DNA of 64,000 bases from contig NC_056535.1 in the NCBI RefSeq assembly GCF_910596095.1, positions 19,484,505 to 19,548,504 on the forward strand, given 5' to 3'. The position numbers and the translations under genes were made by a program. The DNA comes from Thunnus maccoyii (taxonomy: Eukaryota; Chordata; Actinopteri; Scombriformes; Scombridae). This document shows, in pieces, positions 61,517-64,000 of this stretch; position 1 is the first letter of the stretch; each line of letters starts with the position of its first letter. The notes under the pieces are model-generated. The model had not been told where the DNA came from. It was given only the letters and a program-made list of their open reading frames with translations, and ran no database searches.

Positions 61517-63399
61517 GTGGTCTGCAGATGAAACGCTGCTTTTTGGGTGGACTCATTATCAGGTGGTGAGGTTGCGCTCAACCATGTCAGACATATGCAC
61601 AGTAAATTTCCTTTCCTTGTTTACATATTTGTTTTATATTTCTACTGTGGTAACGGTTTCTTTTTTCCCAGCATGTTAGAAAAAAATTGTACAGTTTTAC
61701 AAAAAAATGTCTGTATAGAAAATAAATGACAGAAGTGATTCATTATGGTCTTTATTATATTTTATCACTTCAGCAGAAATGTTTTTAACAAGTTAATCAG
61801 TTAATTAAAAAATAATTATTTAATTAACTTGTTTATTAAATTAATTAATATAATTGTACCAGAACATTTACTGTGCACAGAATATTAAGCATGAATGATT
61901 CAATTTTTTCAATTCAATTCAATTTTATTCATATAGCGCCAAATCACAACAGAAGTTATCTTAGGGCACTTTTCACATAAAGCAGGTCTAGACCGTACTC
62001 TTTATATTGCAGAGATCCATTTTACAGAGAGCAAGCACAGCAGCAGCAAGGAAAAACTCCCCTTCAACAGGAAGAAACCTTGAGCAGAACTGGGTTCTAG
62101 GCGGGCAGCCATCTGCCTTGACCAGTTGGGTTGAGAGAGAAAGGGGGAGGGGGAGAGGGGAGAGAGAGAGACAGGGAAGCACAGCAACAACAATAATAAG
62201 AATAACAACATTAATAATAATAGATATATGACTAATAATAATAGCAGCAGAGGTTGGTAACAAGCTGGACCACGAGGACAGCAGCTGGTCCGCAGCTGAA
62301 GGTCTCCTGCAAGATGAGAAAGCACAAAACTAAGGGGAACATGCCAAGTTAGTAACATGCATTAATGAGACATGAATGCATACAGCTGGAGGGGGAGAGG
62401 AGGTGAGAGGAGCTCAGTGCATCATGGGAAGTCCCCCGGCAGTCTAGGTCTATAGCAGCATAACTAGGGGCTGGTCCAAAGCAAGCCTGGCCGGCCCTAA
62501 CTATAAGCTTTATCAAAAAGGAAAGTTTTAAGCCTACTCTTAAATGTAGACAGGGTGTCTGCCTCCCATTCTGCTTCTGGAGACTCTAGGAACCACCAGT
62601 AAGCTTGCATTCTGGGAGCGCAGTGTTCTAGTGGGTCAATAGGGTACTACGAGCTCTTTAAGATATAATGTTGTTTGACCTTTAAGGACTTTGTAGGTGA
62701 GGAGAAGGATTTTAAATTCTGTTCTGGATTTTACAGGGAGCCAGTGCAGAGGTGCTAAAATGGGAGAAATAAGATCTCTTTTCCTACTTTTTGTCAGTAC
62801 ATGTGCAGCTGCATTCTGGACCAGCTGGAGAGTCTTTAGAGACTTGTTAGGGCAGCCTGATAATAAGGAATTGCAATAATCCAACCTGGAAGTAACAAAG
62901 GCATGGACCAGTTGGATGTGCCTGATTTTTGCAATGTTACATAGATTCTAGTAGATTTTTGCATAGGTTAAGCCCATTTAAATACATTGCTTAATCCTGA
63001 ATACATTTTTTATTGTTAGAGAAACTACAGGTATTACAATGATGATGTAACTGAATTACCACCATATCCAGAATTTTTAAAAATCTATTCAACAAAACAA
63101 GTCAGACTTGCGTTAACCAGATGCTTTATGCCCCGATCTCTATGTGAACTGTAGATTTGTGTAGCCTGTAAGGCCTTTACAATTTGTACACATCCCCTAC
63201 TTCTAACAGTTGAAATGCTGGTGAGTAGTTATGGCATTTAACTGTAGAGGGTCCAATATTTCACATGAGCTCTCACGGGACAACAGGGCATTGTCCAGAT
63301 CAATGAAAATGTTAACAGCTGGTCTTCTTTTAGTTATTGATAAAGACCAAGAGTTTAAGTATTGTCTCCTCATGTAAACTCAAATGCACTTTTTGCACT
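61517..63399 (+). repeat. Duplicated rbm5 3' UTR and downstream flank
   Basis: Continues the homology with 22137-23165. It lacks about 175 bp of 3' UTR (counterpart of about 22208-22380) and is interrupted by a LINE at 61908-62940. Homology stops near 63399 at 'gcactttttgca'. Confidence 0.88.
61908..62940 (-). repeat. 5'-truncated L2/CR1-like LINE inserted in the duplicate
   Basis: The minus strand encodes 'MDYCNSLLSGCPNKSLKTLQLVQNAAAHVL' then 'LHWLPVKSRTEFKILLLTYK', the reverse transcriptase end. The 3' tail at 61908-61950 carries the 'atatagcgcc' box and AATTC-type repeats. It is absent at the matching site in the rbm5 source copy, so it arrived after the duplication or was never in the source. 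Confidence 0.85.
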
Positions 63400-63689
63400 A
63401 GTGTCGAATCTTTGTAATTTTTTACACATCTTCAGTACAATTTGTAGGGTTTTGTAGTGAGACTTTCCCTCCACTAGTCCTTGTGTCTCACTTAAAAAAA
63501 GTTGCACTGATATTGTTAAAGGACAAAAATGGATCAAAAACACTGTCATAAAATATTATATATTAATATTATTTTCCACTTTCACTGAGTTAAATATTTT
63601 AACCAACATCAGTCCGGATCATCACTAGCAAATACTCATTCATATTCAGAATATTAACCCTTTAAATGCCAGTTTGTTTAAATAATGCC

Positions 63690-64000
63690 GCTGTTGTTTT
63701 TTTTATATGGTACGTTCAGTACCATATAATTTTTATTTCTCGCATACACACGCACAGGTACAGGCACAGTGGTGTTTCCATCACTTCAGAGGACATTACA
63801 TTGACTTACATTAATTTACTGGAGACTTAAACTAACCTTAACCATGACCATCACATGCCTAACCCTTACCCTAACCTTAACATAACCCTTAACTAACCTT
63901 AACTTTAAACCAAGTCTTCACCCTAAAATTATTGATTTTACGTTAAGGGGACTTGCTTTTCGTCCCCATAAGGGACGCGAGTCCCCACAACATGACTGTA
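63690..64000. repeat. Dispersed repeat with degenerate TAACCC-like units
   Basis: 63833-63912 is rich in variants of 'ccttaac' and 'cctaaccc', and 63942-63990 contains 'gtccccataagggacgcgagtcccca'. This pairing occurs in common fish dispersed repeats. It is too irregular to be a true telomere array. It runs off the window edge. Confidence 0.5.

Overview
This window looks like a piece of a teleost fish nuclear chromosome. Protein-coding genes are split into many short exons with GT-AG introns, the DNA is AT-rich, and it is full of degraded fish-type transposable elements (L2/CR1-like LINEs, a DIRS element, a Ty3/gypsy element with an unusual domain order, Tc1-like remnants, MITEs). There are no operons. 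No prokaryotic features or CRISPR arrays were seen.

Layout. 1-7 kb: unrecognised DNA plus two decayed LINE copies. 7.1-11.9 kb: three compact housekeeping genes. These are the first coding exon of tex264 (minus strand), gpx1 with its in-frame UGA selenocysteine codon and a matching SECIS element (plus strand), and the three-exon brk1 gene (plus strand). 12.9-22.5 kb: a complete rbm5 splicing-factor gene, 24 coding exons, 853 codons predicted. 23.2-35.2 kb: an accessory zone with a perfect 28-bp hairpin, a DIRS-type retrotransposon with perfect terminal inverted repeats, a roughly 1-kb foldback element, LINE and SINE remnants, and copy A of a CpG-rich module that ends in a splice-donor-like site. 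35.2-41.9 kb: a decayed LTR retrotransposon whose integrase lies upstream of reverse transcriptase (the Gmr1-type order). Its 3' LTR ends about 30 bp before the start codon of the next gene. 41.9-54.8 kb: a complete slc38a3-like amino-acid transporter gene, 15 coding exons, 506 codons predicted. It carries a 28S rRNA-derived fragment in intron 5 and a G-quadruplex motif just after the stop codon. 55.7-64 kb: two more copies (B and C) of the CpG-rich module, a deleted Tc1-like element, and a segmental duplicate of the 3' third of rbm5, inactivated by a nonsense change and an internal deletion and interrupted by a LINE.

The genes do not form one pathway. tex264 (ER-phagy receptor), gpx1 (peroxide removal), brk1 (WAVE actin complex), rbm5 (alternative splicing) and slc38a3 (glutamine/histidine transport) are independent. 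RBM5, SLC38A3, GPX1 and TEX264 all lie on human 3p21, so this is partly conserved vertebrate synteny. The points most worth checking are the LTR abutting slc38a3, the repeated promoter-like module, the rbm5 duplication and its hairpin difference, and the rRNA fragment.
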